In this document: in pieces, positions 33,001 to 42,269 of the stretch
Numbering within the stretch: position 1 is the stretch's first letter
Layout: every line of letters begins with the position of its first letter
Origin: JACPUX01 sp964517465
Lineage (GTDB): Bacteria > Pseudomonadota > Gammaproteobacteria > Burkholderiales > Casimicrobiaceae
NCBI GenBank assembly: GCA_964517465.1
Contig: CAZFEK010000011.1
Location: forward strand, 22,832-86,831
Reading direction: 5' to 3'
DNA length: 64,000 nucleotides
Translations under genes and position numbers: made by a program
The notes under the pieces: generated by a model
Told to the model about the DNA's origin: nothing
Seen by the model: the letters and a program-made list of their open reading frames with translations, nothing else
Database searches by the model: none

Positions 33001-36000
33001 GCCGCCATCGGCGTGCCCAGGGCGCTCACCACCCCCGCGGCGAGCGCGGTGACGGTGCAGGTTTCTCCGGCGCGCAAACTCGACGCCGGCGTCAGCACGA
33101 TGCTGGTGCCGCCGCTGCCCGCCACACTGAAGGACTGCGCGCCGCTGACGCTGCACGAGAAGCTGAAAGAGCCGCCGCTCACCGTGACCGCTTTGCTGAA
33201 ATTGAGCGTGGCGGTGCTCGTCGCCAGCACGTCGATCGCGCCATTGATCGGCACGGTGCCCGACACGGTCGGCGGCACATCGACGGTGAAGGAGAAGCTG
33301 TAATTGGAAGCCATGGGCTGGCCGACATCGACATCGGTGACGTTGACCGCGACCACGGTCACCGTGCATGAACCCTCGGGCAGGTTGCTGCTCGGCGTCA
33401 GGGTGAAGGTGGTCGCCGGAGATGCCGAAAGCGTAAAGCTTTGCGACGAGCCGCTCGGGCACTCCAGCGTGAAGGAACTGAGGCTCGCATTGACGGACTC
33501 GGAGAAGGTGATGCCTATGGTCGCGTTCTGCGCCACCGGAGTGGCCCCATTGACGGGCGTGGTGCTCGACACCGTCGCTGGCGTGTTGACCGCGATGCTG
33601 ACCGTTTCGCTATCGGTCAATGCACCGCCGCTACCGGTATTGCCCAAATCGTCGATCGCCACTTGCAAGCTGGCGCTACCGCTGAAACCGGTGCTCGGCG
33701 CAAAGGACAGGCCGTTGAGCGCGGTGTTCTGGGCGCTGAGCGGGCCGGTCGAGGTGACGCTTGCCGTGCCGTTGCCAACCACGGTCAATCCCGCGGTTCC
33801 AGACAGCGTCGCGGTGCCGTTGGTGGCGGTGAGCGTCACTTGCACATTGGCGCCGCCCGCATCGGCATCGGCCACGCTGATGGTGCCCGGGAAAGTGATG
33901 GCAATGTTCGGTGACGTGGTTCTGCTGGCCGGCGCGGTGACCACGGGCGCGGTGTTGACCGCGGCGAGGTCCACCAGCGCGTGCGCCAGGGGCGAATTGC
34001 TGCCGATCTGGTCGTTGACCGCGACGCTGATGTCGCGCTGCGTCGTGCTCGGATTTGCCGAGCCATTGCTGTAGACCAGCGTGCGCAAGACCGCCTGATA
34101 ATCGGCGAGCGTCGTCAATCGGGTGATGGTGAGCGTACCCGTGCCGGCGGTGTAGACGATGTCGCCGGCAAGGATGGCGCCGCTGGGTGTCGCCGCCAGA
34201 CTCTCCGACGAACCATCGAGCAAGTTGGTGATGGTGGCCGTGGCGCTCGCCAGCATCGTGCTGTCGGCGTCACTCACCGTGAGGTTGGCGCTGTCGACGA
34301 TGACGACCGCGCCACCGCCTTCGGTGAAGCTCGCCGGGCCGAAATCGATTCCCGACGCACCGCCGTTGAGGTCGACCACCGGCAAGGCGTTGCTCACGTT
34401 GAGCGTCACCGTGGTCGAGCTGCTGCCCCCGGCATTGCTGATGCCATAGCTGAAGCCGTCGCTGCCGGCGAAGCTGGGGGGCGGCGTGTAGCTGAAGCTG
34501 CCATCGGCATTGACCACCAGATTGTTGGGTAAAAGATTGGCGGTGCTGGTCAAGGTGCAGGGGAAGGCACTGCAGGGCGCGCCATTACCGGTGGCGCTGG
34601 CGAGCGCGCTGACCGCGGGCACGCCCAAACCGTCATTGCTCAGAAGGCCGGTTCCGGCGGACACGTTGAGCAAGGTATCGTGAATCGTGTTGTAGCTGTC
34701 GGCCACCGCCGTGGGTGGCTGGTTGACCACCTGGGCCAGCGACGCGCTGCTGCTGCCGTTGTGGCTGACGCTGCCGGCGTAGGTGGCGCTGATGCTGTGG
34801 CCGCCCGCGCTCAGCCCCGACGTGGCCAAGGCCGCCTGCCCGCTCCCGTTGAGGCTGGCGCTGCCCAAGGGCGTGACGCCGTCGAAGAAATTTACGGTCC
34901 CGGCGGGTGTGCCGGCGCCCGGCGCGACGGCGGCCACGGTGGCGGTGAACGTCACCGAATTGCCCACCAGCGAAGGATTGAGACTCGACGCCAAACCGGT
35001 GGTCGTATTGGCTGCGTTGACGGTTTGCGTGAGCGTACTGCTGGTGCTTGCCAGGAAATTACCGTCACCCGCGTATTGCGCCGAGAGGCTGCGGCTGCCT
35101 GCGGCGATGGCGCTGGTGGTGAGCGTCGCGACGCCGCTCCCGTTGAGCGTGCCGCTACCCAAAAGTGTCGCGCCATCGTAAAACGCCACACTCCCCGTCG
35201 GGGTGCCCGCGCCCGGTGCGACCGCGGCAACGGTGGCGGTGAGGACCGTGGCTTGGCCGAAAACGCTAGGATTGATGCTGCTGGTCAAGCCCGTGGTGGT
35301 GCTGGCGGCGTTGACGTTTTGCGTGAGGTTGGCGCTGGTGCTGGCCTGGTAATTGGCGTCTCCGGCGTATTGGGCATTGATGCCATGCGCCCCGGCGTTC
35401 AGGGAAGACGTGCTGAAAGTCGCCTGCCCGCTCCCGTTGAGCGTTCCGGTGCCCATGACGGTGACGCCATCGCGGAAGGTGACCGTGCCGGTGGGCGTGC
35501 CGGTGCCCGGCGCGGTGACGACCACCGTGGCGGTGAAGGTGACCGACTGCCCAAAGACCGAGGGATTGAGGCCGCTCGCCACGGTCGTGCTGGTCGCCGC
35601 CTGGCTGATGTTCTGCGTGAGGCCCAGGCTGGTGCTGGCGAGGAAGTTGGCGTCCCCGGCGTACTGCACCGTGATGGTGTGGGCGCCCAGAGTCAGGGCG
35701 GAGGTGCTGAGCGTCGCCTGGCCGCTTCCGTTCAGAGCCACGGTACCCAGGGGCGTGGCGCCGTCGAAGAAGCTGACATTGCCGGTGGGCGTGCCTGCCC
35801 CGGTTGCGGGTGAGGTCACCGTCGCGGTAAAGGTCACGCTTTGCCCCAGCACCGCGGGGTTGGTACCGGAAACCACGGTACTCGTGGTGGAGGCGCGCTG
35901 AATGGTGAGCACGAAGGCTTGCAGCGCCGGCGCACCGATGCCGTTGCTGGCGGTGAATTGCAGGTTGTGGGTGCCCACCGTGCCCGCGGCGGGCGTGCCT

Positions 36001-37301
36001 GAGAGCGGTCCGGTATTGGCGGTAAAGCTCAAACCCGAAGGCAGCGCGCCACCCGTATGGGTGAGGCTAGGCGCGGGGTAGCCACTGGCGGTCGGGCTGA
36101 AGGAACTGGGCGTCCCCACCGTAAAGGTTGTCGCCGCCGCGCTGGTGAAGGCCGGCGCCTGGTTGACGTTGATGGTGACCAGTGCGTCCGCCGAGCCGGT
36201 GCTGTTGGTGACTCGGTAGCTGAAATTGAAGGGGCCGCTGAAACCCGCTGGCGGCGTGAAGGACAAGCTGCCATCCGCATTAACGGTGAGCGAACCGCCA
36301 CCACCGAGGCTGACGCTGGTGCCCGCCGCGTTGCTGGTCACCGCACCGCCCAGGGTGCCGCCGCCAAAGGATGCAATCGTTCCCGGAGGCGCCCCGGTGA
36401 AATCGTTGGCGAGCAGCCCGCCCGGGCTCGCGGCTTGATTGAGGGTGCCGCCCGCGAGCACGGCATAGCTGTCGGCAACGGGAATCGGAGCGCTCGCGGT
36501 TTTGAGATCGGCGCGGAAATAGACCCGCTGTTCGAGCACTTCGACCTTGGCGAAAGCCGCGGCGATGTCCGCTCCGGGCGGCGCGTCACCGATGGGGTCG
36601 GTGGCGAGCGTCGCGGTACCCGCCCAATCGGTAATCAAGCCATCGAGGAAAATCGCCGCCCAGCTCGCCGCCGAAAGCGCGATCGCGGTAACCACCACCA
36701 TCGCCATCGCCGAGGCGCGATGCCGCCGCAGCCAGTGCAAGGCAAAGCCGGCGAGGAGTAGGGACAACAGCGCCAAGCCCAGGCGTGACAGCGTGGGCAC
36801 GGAAATCGGATCGCCCAGATCGAAGATGATGGGCGAGGCGTCGGGCATCGCAGTGAGCGCGTCGCCGCCTATGGCCCCATCCTGATAGGCGAAACCCAGC
36901 CGCCAGCGGCCGTAGGGTGAAGCCACGGGGAGGAAGGTTTCGACCACGTCGTAGCCGCCCGTGCCCAGGCCAAGGCCCACCGCCCAGCCGCCGGGATGTA
37001 CCGGCACTGGAGCTTCCAGTACGCCAGCGACGCAGGATTGGCGGGTGACCGCGCCGACCGTGGGGGGATAGGCCGCGGTGTTGACGGTGGTGTTGAGGAC
37101 TTGTTCGACGCCGGCAAAGGCGCCATTGGCGGTGGCGACCGAACAGCCGGTGCTGCTATTTCGATCGGTGTCGAGCAGCACCCGCAACTCGGCCGCGTCG
37201 GCCGCGAAAGGCGCAAACAGCGTCAGAAATGTAATCAACAGCGCGGTACAGATGCCCTGGCGGCGAGCGGCCGCCCATTTCTGACGAAGAGATTCCCCCA
37301 C
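30027..37301 (-). CDS. Giant Ig-like / beta-helix surface protein with an N-proximal IPTL-CTERM-like segment
   Basis: The product has about 2424 residues from a GTG at 37301 (an earlier in-frame start at 37439 gives a non-signal extension). A signal peptide ends about AADAAE (residue about 38). An IPTL-CTERM-like stretch (VPTLSRLGLALLSLLLAGFALHWLRRHR) lies at about 165-195, followed by a second hydrophobic segment. Next come Ig/cadherin-like domains (about 285-465), four about-97-residue Ig-like repeats (about 467-854; each S..NPxxxGxxVTFTATV...GTPTG.V.FxDG...YAGD), further Ig domains (to about 1235), three about-100-residue Big_5-type repeats (about 1237-1537; TPPTVxSTxPxNxAxxV), one more Ig domain, then a right-handed beta-helix-like region (about 1650-2400, Asn/Gly/Thr ladders). 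It is a probable adhesin or surface filament. Confidence 0.88.
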   Translation of the reverse strand: MGESLRQKWAAARRQGICTALLITFLTLFAPFAADAAELRVLLDTDRNSSTGCSVATANGAFAGVEQVLNTTVNTAAYPPTVGAVTRQSCVAGVLEAPVPVHPGGWAVGLGLGTGGYDVVETFLPVASPYGRWRLGFAYQDGAIGGDALTAMPDASPIIFDLGDPISVPTLSRLGLALLSLLLAGFALHWLRRHRASAMAMVVVTAIALSAASWAAIFLDGLITDWAGTATLATDPIGDAPPGADIAAAFAKVEVLEQRVYFRADLKTASAPIPVADSYAVLAGGTLNQAASPGGLLANDFTGAPPGTIASFGGGTLGGAVTSNAAGTSVSLGGGGSLTVNADGSLSFTPPAGFSGPFNFSYRVTNSTGSADALVTINVNQAPAFTSAAATTFTVGTPSSFSPTASGYPAPSLTHTGGALPSGLSFTANTGPLSGTPAAGTVGTHNLQFTASNGIGAPALQAFVLTIQRASTTSTVVSGTNPAVLGQSVTFTATVTSPATGAGTPTGNVSFFDGATPLGTVALNGSGQATLSTSALTLGAHTITVQYAGDANFLASTSLGLTQNISQAATSTTVASGLNPSVFGQSVTFTATVVVTAPGTGTPTGTVTFRDGVTVMGTGTLNGSGQATFSTSSLNAGAHGINAQYAGDANYQASTSANLTQNVNAASTTTGLTSSINPSVFGQATVLTATVAAVAPGAGTPTGSVAFYDGATLLGSGTLNGSGVATLTTSAIAAGSRSLSAQYAGDGNFLASTSSTLTQTVNAANTTTGLASSLNPSLVGNSVTFTATVAAVAPGAGTPAGTVNFFDGVTPLGSASLNGSGQAALATSGLSAGGHSISATYAGSVSHNGSSSASLAQVVNQPPTAVADSYNTIHDTLLNVSAGTGLLSNDGLGVPAVSALASATGNGAPCSAFPCTLTSTANLLPNNLVVNADGSFSYTPPPSFAGSDGFSYGISNAGGSSSTTVTLNVSNALPVVDLNGGASGIDFGPASFTEGGGAVVIVDSANLTVSDADSTMLASATATITNLLDGSSESLAATPSGAILAGDIVYTAGTGTLTITRLTTLADYQAVLRTLVYSNGSANPSTTQRDISVAVNDQIGSNSPLAHALVDLAAVNTAPVVTAPASRTTSPNIAITFPGTISVADADAGGANVQVTLTATNGTATLSGTAGLTVVGNGTASVTSTGPLSAQNTALNGLSFAPSTGFSGSASLQVAIDDLGNTGSGGALTDSETVSIAVNTPATVSSTTPVNGATPVAQNATIGITFSESVNASLSSFTLECPSGSSQSFTLSASPATTFTLTPSSNLPEGSCTVTVVAVNVTDVDVGQPMASNYSFSFTVDVPPTVSGTVPINGAIDVLATSTATLNFSKAVTVSGGSFSFSCSVSGAQSFSVAGSGGTSIVLTPASSLRAGETCTVTALAAGVVSALGTPMAANYPFAFTIDTPPTVNSTTPANAATNVALASTVVFNFSKAVNLTGTAFSLSCSASGSRSFTQSGSGTATITLTPSAALPPGETCTATALATQIASLAGTNMTANHAVSFDTTIVLTNDTYPETVLGNVSVDSANVSGGPFTVLANDTICASPTLSLPGAGATTQGGNVSMTLSGVNAGRFTFNPPPGYTGNDTFDYTVTCGTASATATVTLPISSMIWFIDNSAASCTTLAGGCGRLSSPFSTLAAFAALNNGVGNNPAAGDNIFVYESGTDYTGPMTLLSNQKLIGQDATTTLAGIAGVSPPASAAALPVLNSANATKVNLSSAGTTLTLNGAGTANTLRGFTLGNAGSDALSGTGFGTLTLSEVSLNTNVRALSLATGTLAATVDSLISTGGSNNLNLSSINGSLVITTGAMSGASGNAFNISGGTASVSYAGTIASGSARSVSVASKTGGTVTLSGAISDTDTGISLTSNTGSTINISGQITASTGANAAFTATGGGTVTATNSANTLTTTTATALNVANTTIGAGGLVFQSINSNGGSSTGIILDNTGSSGGLTVNGDGSNTSLGGNGSGGTIANKSGADGSTSTGIGIYLNNTRNVVLRRMNLSGALNNFGIKGLTVTNFTLEYSTVTGTLGNAASLAIPENYGEGGVYFGNETTTGLLGTGTFTKNSISGGRARNLSIVNTSGTATLTIKGNTFGLNQLFGDANQSLAIEARNSGTVINSVVGGVAPGEANTFTGSPGDLANFTGQIGTTMDVDFLNNTLTNSHPNNVIGGGGLWLATEGSMTFTVDGNTMSDADGDGISLHKAQAGTLLSGAINNNQIGSGVAGSGSATGNGIFGSFAGTGTITLALTNNLVRNYEGNAGMWFDNTGGSYTANFTITGNTVNQPGATAFAGLALSSGAVGSGDSIQVCAGITGNDFSAGDPFNFADVSIVRGGLSSMRLPGYVGTVIGDVAGFIQTNNPVPGTVVDVLSESNINLTGGAACPLP

Positions 37302-37500
37302 AACCCACCCCCACGAAAGACCACACGCAGCAAAAAAGAACGGTTCGCTTCGAACCTTTGGACCGAGCATTTTCTTGACCTCGGTCAATAATACCTCAAA
37401 CCCCGGTGATGCACTCCACCTTTTTGGGGCGGACGGCATTTTGCCTCAGAAATGCCTGACTGCGGCGGTAATTTGCCTCCCGATCGGCAATCCAGACGCC

Positions 37501-37506
37501 TATAAT
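37501..37506 (+). promoter_or_regulatory. -10 box candidate for miaB
   Basis: A consensus TATAAT overlaps the first in-frame ATG (37505) of the miaB frame. This argues that translation begins further downstream. No good -35 is seen at 17 bases; TTGCCT is 22 bases upstream. Confidence 0.45.
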
Positions 37507-37534
37507 GCCCCGCTTCCCATTTCAAGTTTTTGTC

Positions 37535-38866
37535 GTGGCGCAAAAGCTCTTCCTTCGCACCTTCGGCTGCCAAATGAATGAATACGATTCGGCCAAAATC
37601 GCCGACGTGCTCGCCGCGGCCGAGGGCATGGAGCTCACCGAAGACCCCGAACAGGCCGACCTCATCGTCTTCAACACCTGCTCGGTGCGCGAAAAGGCCC
37701 AGGAGAAGGTCTTTCACGACCTTGGCCGCGCCCGGATGGTGAAAGAGGCCCGCCCCGAGGTGCTGATCGGCGTGGGCGGCTGCGTCGCCAGCCAGGAAGG
37801 TGCGGCCATCATCAAGCGCGCGCCGTATGTCGACCTGGTGTTCGGCCCGCAGACCCTGCATCGCCTGCCCGAGCTGATCGCCCGGCGCCGCGCCAGCGGC
37901 AAGCCGCAGGTGGACATTTCTTTTCCCGAAATCGAGAAGTTCGACCATCTTCCGCCCGCCCGCGTCGAGGGAGCCACGGCCTTCGTGTCGATCATGGAGG
38001 GTTGCAGTAAGTACTGCACTTTCTGCGTCGTGCCCTACACCCGCGGTGACGAAATTTCGCGTCCTTTCGCGCAAGTTCTGGCGGAAATCACCGCTTTGTC
38101 GAGCCGCGGTGTGCGCGAAATCACCTTATTGGGACAGAACGTCAACGCCTATCGCGGCGTTTTGCCGGACGAAGAAACCGCCGATCTCGCCTTGCTCCTG
38201 GAGCATGTCGCGGCGGTGCCGGGCATCGAGCGCCTTCGTTTCACCACCTCGCACCCGCGCGAGATGACGCCGCGCTTGATCGAGGCCTTTGCCGGTATCC
38301 CCAAGCTCGCCTCGCAACTGCATTTGCCGGTACAGTCGGGTTCCGACCGCGTCCTGGCGGCCATGAAGCGCGGCTATACGGTGCTGGAGTACAAGTCGCT
38401 GGTGCGCCGGCTGCGCGCAGCACGTCCCGACCTTTCGCTCACTTCGGATTTTATCGTCGGCTTTCCGGGCGAAACCGACGCTGACTTCGAAAAGACCCTG
38501 GCGCTCGCCGAGGAAGTACGCTTCGATGGCAGCTTCAATTTCCTCTACAGCCAGCGTCCGGGCACCCCCGCCGCAGAACTGGAGAATCCGGTGCCCCAGG
38601 CCATCAAACAAGCGCGCTTCGAACGGCTGCAGGCGCTGTTGGAAGCGTGTTACGCCGAACACAGCCAGGCCATGGTGGGCAGCGTGCAAAAAGTGCTGGT
38701 CACGGGCCATGCCAAAAAAGACGCGGAGGAGCTTTCCGGACGCTGCGACAACAATCGCATCGTCAATTTCGCCGGCCACCCCCGCTTGATCGGCCAAATC
38801 GTCGCGCTGCGCATCACCCATGCGCTGCCGCACAGTCTGCGCGGAGAAGTTTTGATCAAGGACTGA
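37535..38866 (+). CDS. miaB: tRNA-2-methylthio-N6-dimethylallyladenosine synthase MiaB
   Basis: The product has 443 residues from the GTG at 37535, chosen because the ATG at 37505 overlaps a consensus -10 box and because MAQKLFLRTFGCQMNEYDS is the family N terminus. The UPF0004 domain has Cys in TFGCQMN, FNTCSVRE and GVGGCVA (auxiliary cluster). The radical-SAM motif CSKYCTFCVVPYTRG binds the second [4Fe-4S]. A TRAM domain ends the protein. It methylthiolates A37 of tRNAs. It is divergent from the giant gene and unrelated to it by function. Confidence 0.95.
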   Translation: MAQKLFLRTFGCQMNEYDSAKIADVLAAAEGMELTEDPEQADLIVFNTCSVREKAQEKVFHDLGRARMVKEARPEVLIGVGGCVASQEGAAIIKRAPYVDLVFGPQTLHRLPELIARRRASGKPQVDISFPEIEKFDHLPPARVEGATAFVSIMEGCSKYCTFCVVPYTRGDEISRPFAQVLAEITALSSRGVREITLLGQNVNAYRGVLPDEETADLALLLEHVAAVPGIERLRFTTSHPREMTPRLIEAFAGIPKLASQLHLPVQSGSDRVLAAMKRGYTVLEYKSLVRRLRAARPDLSLTSDFIVGFPGETDADFEKTLALAEEVRFDGSFNFLYSQRPGTPAAELENPVPQAIKQARFERLQALLEACYAEHSQAMVGSVQKVLVTGHAKKDAEELSGRCDNNRIVNFAGHPRLIGQIVALRITHALPHSLRGEVLIKD

Positions 38867-38894
38867 GTCCGCAACTCGATCTGAAGGAGAAGCC

Positions 38895-41552
38895 ATGCCT
38901 TTCTTTGCCCGTTCTTTGATTTTGCGCCCGCTCGCCTTGGCCTTATGGTTTGCCTGCGCCTCGCCCGTCCTGTCGCAAAACGGGCCTCCCGCCGCTGCGG
39001 CGCCGGCCGGGGCCGCGCCGCCCGCTGGCGCGGCGGCACCGGCAACGGCTCCGAGGCCCTTCAAAGACGTCATCAAGGACGCGACGGAAAAGAAGGGCTA
39101 CTTCGCGAGCTTTCAGAAAGACGACAAAGTCTGGTTGGAAATCACGCCCGAGCAATTCGACCGGCCCTTTTATTTCTCCTACTCCCACACCCACGGCATC
39201 GGCGAGAAGGGCATTTACGGCGGGCGCATGGGCCGCGGCATGATCGCGCACTGGCGCAAGGTCGGAAATCAAATTCAGTTGATCGCCGAGAATCACGGTT
39301 TCCGCGCGCAGCCCCGGACCGGGGCGGCGCACGCGGTGGCTGAAGGATTCTCGGAGAGCCTCCTCGCTTCCGCCGCGGTGGCGAGCCTGCCGCATCCGGA
39401 GAAGAAGTCGCTGCTGCTCGAAGCGAACAGCTTGCTGCTGGCCGATATTCCCGGCAGTGCGACCGAATTGGAGACCTCTTTTCGCATCCCCTATGCGATC
39501 GACGCCAAGAACTCCGCCATCACGAGAGTTCACAGCAGCAAGGACTACACCAACTTCGAGGTCAAGGCGCATTACAGCACCGCGAAACTGCCCGCCCCTC
39601 CCGCCGTCTCCTCGGCCGCGCCCGGCGCCACGCCGACTCGGCCACTGAACCTCCCTGACGCGCGCAGCATGTTCCTGGGCTACCACTACAGTTTCGCGCG
39701 TTTGCCGGCAAACCCCATGGCGCCGCGTCTGGCCGATGAGCGCTTGGGTCACTTCACCAGCAGCTTCTGGGATTGGTCCAACGACTTGAAGCCTAGCGCG
39801 CGTGTGCATTACGTCAATCGCTGGCGTTTGGAGAAGAAAGATCCCGGCGCCGCGCTTTCCGAGCCCATGGAACCCATCGTCTTTTGGCTGGACCGCAACA
39901 TCCCCGAGAAATATCGCCAGGCGGTGAAGGATGGCGTGCTGGAGTGGAACAAGGCTTTCGAAAAGATCGGTTTCAAGCATGCCTTGCGCGCGGAGCAACA
40001 GCCCGCCGATGCGGAGTTCCACACCGCTTCGGCAAGGCACGCGTCGATCCGCTGGTATCTGGGCACCGATCTGGGGCCGGCGGTGGGTCCCAGCAACACC
40101 GACCCGCGTACCGGCGAAATCCTCGACGCGGACATCCGCATGAGCGAGGTCTTCGCCCGCGGCAGCCGGCGCTTCGTGGTTGAAGAAGCGCCGCGCACGC
40201 AGGCGAGCGAGGCCTGCGAGTTTGCCGCGCACGCCGCCGAAGAAACCGAGTTCGCCCTTGATCTGCTCGAAGCGCGCGGCGACATCGCGCCCGACAGCCC
40301 CGAGGCGGATCGCTTCGTCAACGACTACGTCAAAGAAGTGATCATGCATGAAGTCGGCCACACTCTCGGGTTTCGGCACAATTTCCGCTCGTCAACGATT
40401 TACAGCCGGGAGCAACTTGCCGACCCCGAGTTCGTGAAGAAGAACGGTCTCGCCGGTTCGATCATGGATTACAACCCCTTCAACATTCCGCTCCAAGGAG
40501 AAAAACCCTCCGAATATGCGATGACCACTTTGGGTCCCTATGACTATTGGGTGGTGGAATACGCCTACAAACCCATCGCCGCGGAGCAAGAGAAGACGGA
40601 ACTCGCACGCATCGCCGCCCGCTCCACCGAGCCTTGGCTCGCCTATGGCACCGATGAAGACAGCGCCATCGGCGGAGCGCCGCAAGGTATGGACCCGACC
40701 GTGAACGTGTTCGACTTGGGCGCCGACCCCTTGGCGTTTTATCAGCGGCGCCTGCAAATCTCGCGCGAGCTTTGGGCGCGCTTGCAGCAACGACAACTCG
40801 CCGCGGGCGAAAACTACGAAGTGCTGCGGCGCAATCTCGAAGCGGGATTTCGCGCGCTGTCGCGCGCCGTGGCCCCGGCAAGCAAATACATCGGCGGCGT
40901 GGTGGCCCTGCGCGACCGCGCCGGCACCGGCCGCGCGCCTTATACGCCAGTGTCCGCCGAGCGTCAGCGGGAGGCGCTCAGACTCATCGCCGAGGGCGTG
41001 CTGGCGGTGGATAGCTTTCGCTTCACGCCCGAGTTCATGAGCCGCCTCACCTTCAATCGCCTCGATTACAGCGATACGCGCCGGCGTTCCGAAACCTCGG
41101 CGAACCCGGAGTATTCCCTGGCCGACCAAGTGCTCGGCTTGCAGCGCACGGTGCTCGACCAACTCCTGAGCGAAGCGATCGCGGCACGCCTCGTCGAATC
41201 GGAGATGAAGCTCGCCAACACCCGGCAAGCTTTCCGGCTGGCCGAACTGTACGCCACGGTGCAGGCAGCGGTTTGGAGCGAACTCGATGGCGCCAAGGAG
41301 ATTTCGCCCTTGCGCCGCAATTTGCAGCGCGAGCACCTGCGGCGCGTTACGGCGAGCCTCATCCGGCCTTCCGCCGCTGCGCCCGCGGACGTTCGGCCGC
41401 TGCAGCGCGAAAACGCCAAGCGTTTGATCGCCAAGATCAAAAGGGTTCTTGGCAAAGGCAAGTTGGGTCTAGAATCGAGCGCCCATCTCGTCGAAGCCAT
41501 GGAGACACTCGAAGACGCGCTGAAAGCGCCGTTGCAGCGTGCCTCGGCCTGA
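38895..41552 (+). CDS. Secreted zinc-dependent metalloprotease (DUF5117/DUF4953 type)
   Basis: The product has 885 residues with a good GAAGGAG site. The signal peptide ends about VLSQNG (residue about 28) and is followed by a Pro/Ala linker. The N-terminal DUF5117-like region spans about 60-280. The catalytic motif HEVGHTLGFRHNFRSS (metzincin-like HExxHxxGxxH) is at about 486-500, with the downstream SIMDYNPFNIP Met-turn. A long helical C-terminal region follows. It is probably a periplasmic or extracellular endopeptidase. It lies 28 bases after miaB, in the same direction, without obvious functional link. Confidence 0.9.
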   Translation: MPFFARSLILRPLALALWFACASPVLSQNGPPAAAAPAGAAPPAGAAAPATAPRPFKDVIKDATEKKGYFASFQKDDKVWLEITPEQFDRPFYFSYSHTHGIGEKGIYGGRMGRGMIAHWRKVGNQIQLIAENHGFRAQPRTGAAHAVAEGFSESLLASAAVASLPHPEKKSLLLEANSLLLADIPGSATELETSFRIPYAIDAKNSAITRVHSSKDYTNFEVKAHYSTAKLPAPPAVSSAAPGATPTRPLNLPDARSMFLGYHYSFARLPANPMAPRLADERLGHFTSSFWDWSNDLKPSARVHYVNRWRLEKKDPGAALSEPMEPIVFWLDRNIPEKYRQAVKDGVLEWNKAFEKIGFKHALRAEQQPADAEFHTASARHASIRWYLGTDLGPAVGPSNTDPRTGEILDADIRMSEVFARGSRRFVVEEAPRTQASEACEFAAHAAEETEFALDLLEARGDIAPDSPEADRFVNDYVKEVIMHEVGHTLGFRHNFRSSTIYSREQLADPEFVKKNGLAGSIMDYNPFNIPLQGEKPSEYAMTTLGPYDYWVVEYAYKPIAAEQEKTELARIAARSTEPWLAYGTDEDSAIGGAPQGMDPTVNVFDLGADPLAFYQRRLQISRELWARLQQRQLAAGENYEVLRRNLEAGFRALSRAVAPASKYIGGVVALRDRAGTGRAPYTPVSAERQREALRLIAEGVLAVDSFRFTPEFMSRLTFNRLDYSDTRRRSETSANPEYSLADQVLGLQRTVLDQLLSEAIAARLVESEMKLANTRQAFRLAELYATVQAAVWSELDGAKEISPLRRNLQREHLRRVTASLIRPSAAAPADVRPLQRENAKRLIAKIKRVLGKGKLGLESSAHLVEAMETLEDALKAPLQRASA

Positions 41553-41582
41553 GGGCCGCAATTCACCTTTCGTGGAGAAACC

Positions 41583-42269
41583 ATGAAACTGTATATCGCC
41601 AATAAGAACTACTCCTCGTGGTCCTTGCGTCCTTGGGTATTGATGCGCAAACTGGACATCCCTTTTGACGAAGTGATGGTGCCTTTCGGCAGCCGCGGCG
41701 CCGAGGGTTTTCGCGGTTTTTCGCCCAGCGGGCGTGTGCCCTGCCTCCATGATGGCGAGCTGGTGGTCTGGGATTCGCTGGCCATCACCGAATACCTTGC
41801 CGAGCGCTTTCGCGCCGTGTGGCCGCAAGATGTCGAAGCGCGCGCTTATGCACGCTGCGCCGCAGCGGAGATGCACTCGGGTTTCCAGGGCTTGCGCAGC
41901 CACTGCGGCATGAATTGCGGCTTGAAGGTTCGGATCGATCCCTTGCCCCTCAACGTCAAGAATGATCTCGATCGCATCGATGCGCTTTGGTGCAAAGGTC
42001 TCCAGCGCTTCGGCGGGCCTTATCTCGCCGGAGCAGAATTCACCGCCGGCGACGCCTTTTTTGCGCCCGTGGCTTTTCGCATCCAAACTTACGGTCTGCC
42101 CATGAGCCCAGGCGCCTTGGCTTATGCCCAGAAGTTGCTCGCTTTGCCGGCCATGCGGGAATGGTATCTCGCAGCCTTGGCCGAACCTTGGATCGATGCC
42201 GAACACGACGATGAAGTGCGGCGTCTGGGCACGATCATCGAAGACCTGCGCCTCGCCAGCCGGCGCTAG
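41583..42269 (+). CDS. Glutathione S-transferase family protein
   Basis: The product has 228 residues. The N-terminal thioredoxin-like domain has NKNYSSWSLRPWVLMRKLDIPFDEV (Ser of the active-site region), the cis-Pro SGRVPCLHDG and the glutathione-contact DSLAITEYLAE. The helical C-terminal domain contains ADAFFAPVA-like FTAGDAFFAPVAFRIQTYG. The substrate is unknown. It starts 30 bases after the protease gene and its stop overlaps the end of the ECF sigma gene by 4 bases, converging. Confidence 0.92.
   Translation: MKLYIANKNYSSWSLRPWVLMRKLDIPFDEVMVPFGSRGAEGFRGFSPSGRVPCLHDGELVVWDSLAITEYLAERFRAVWPQDVEARAYARCAAAEMHSGFQGLRSHCGMNCGLKVRIDPLPLNVKNDLDRIDALWCKGLQRFGGPYLAGAEFTAGDAFFAPVAFRIQTYGLPMSPGALAYAQKLLALPAMREWYLAALAEPWIDAEHDDEVRRLGTIIEDLRLASRR

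Noticed and set aside
32511..33371. Plus-strand open frames opposite the giant surface protein
   Set aside because: Several long antisense frames arise from the repetitive Thr/Val/Ala codons of the Ig-like protein. Their translations are low-complexity and have no ribosome sites.
35200..36400. CRISPR-like periodicity in the giant gene
   Set aside because: The repeats have a period near 290 bases, code for similar Ig-like domains and vary at third positions. There are no short repeats with unique spacers.
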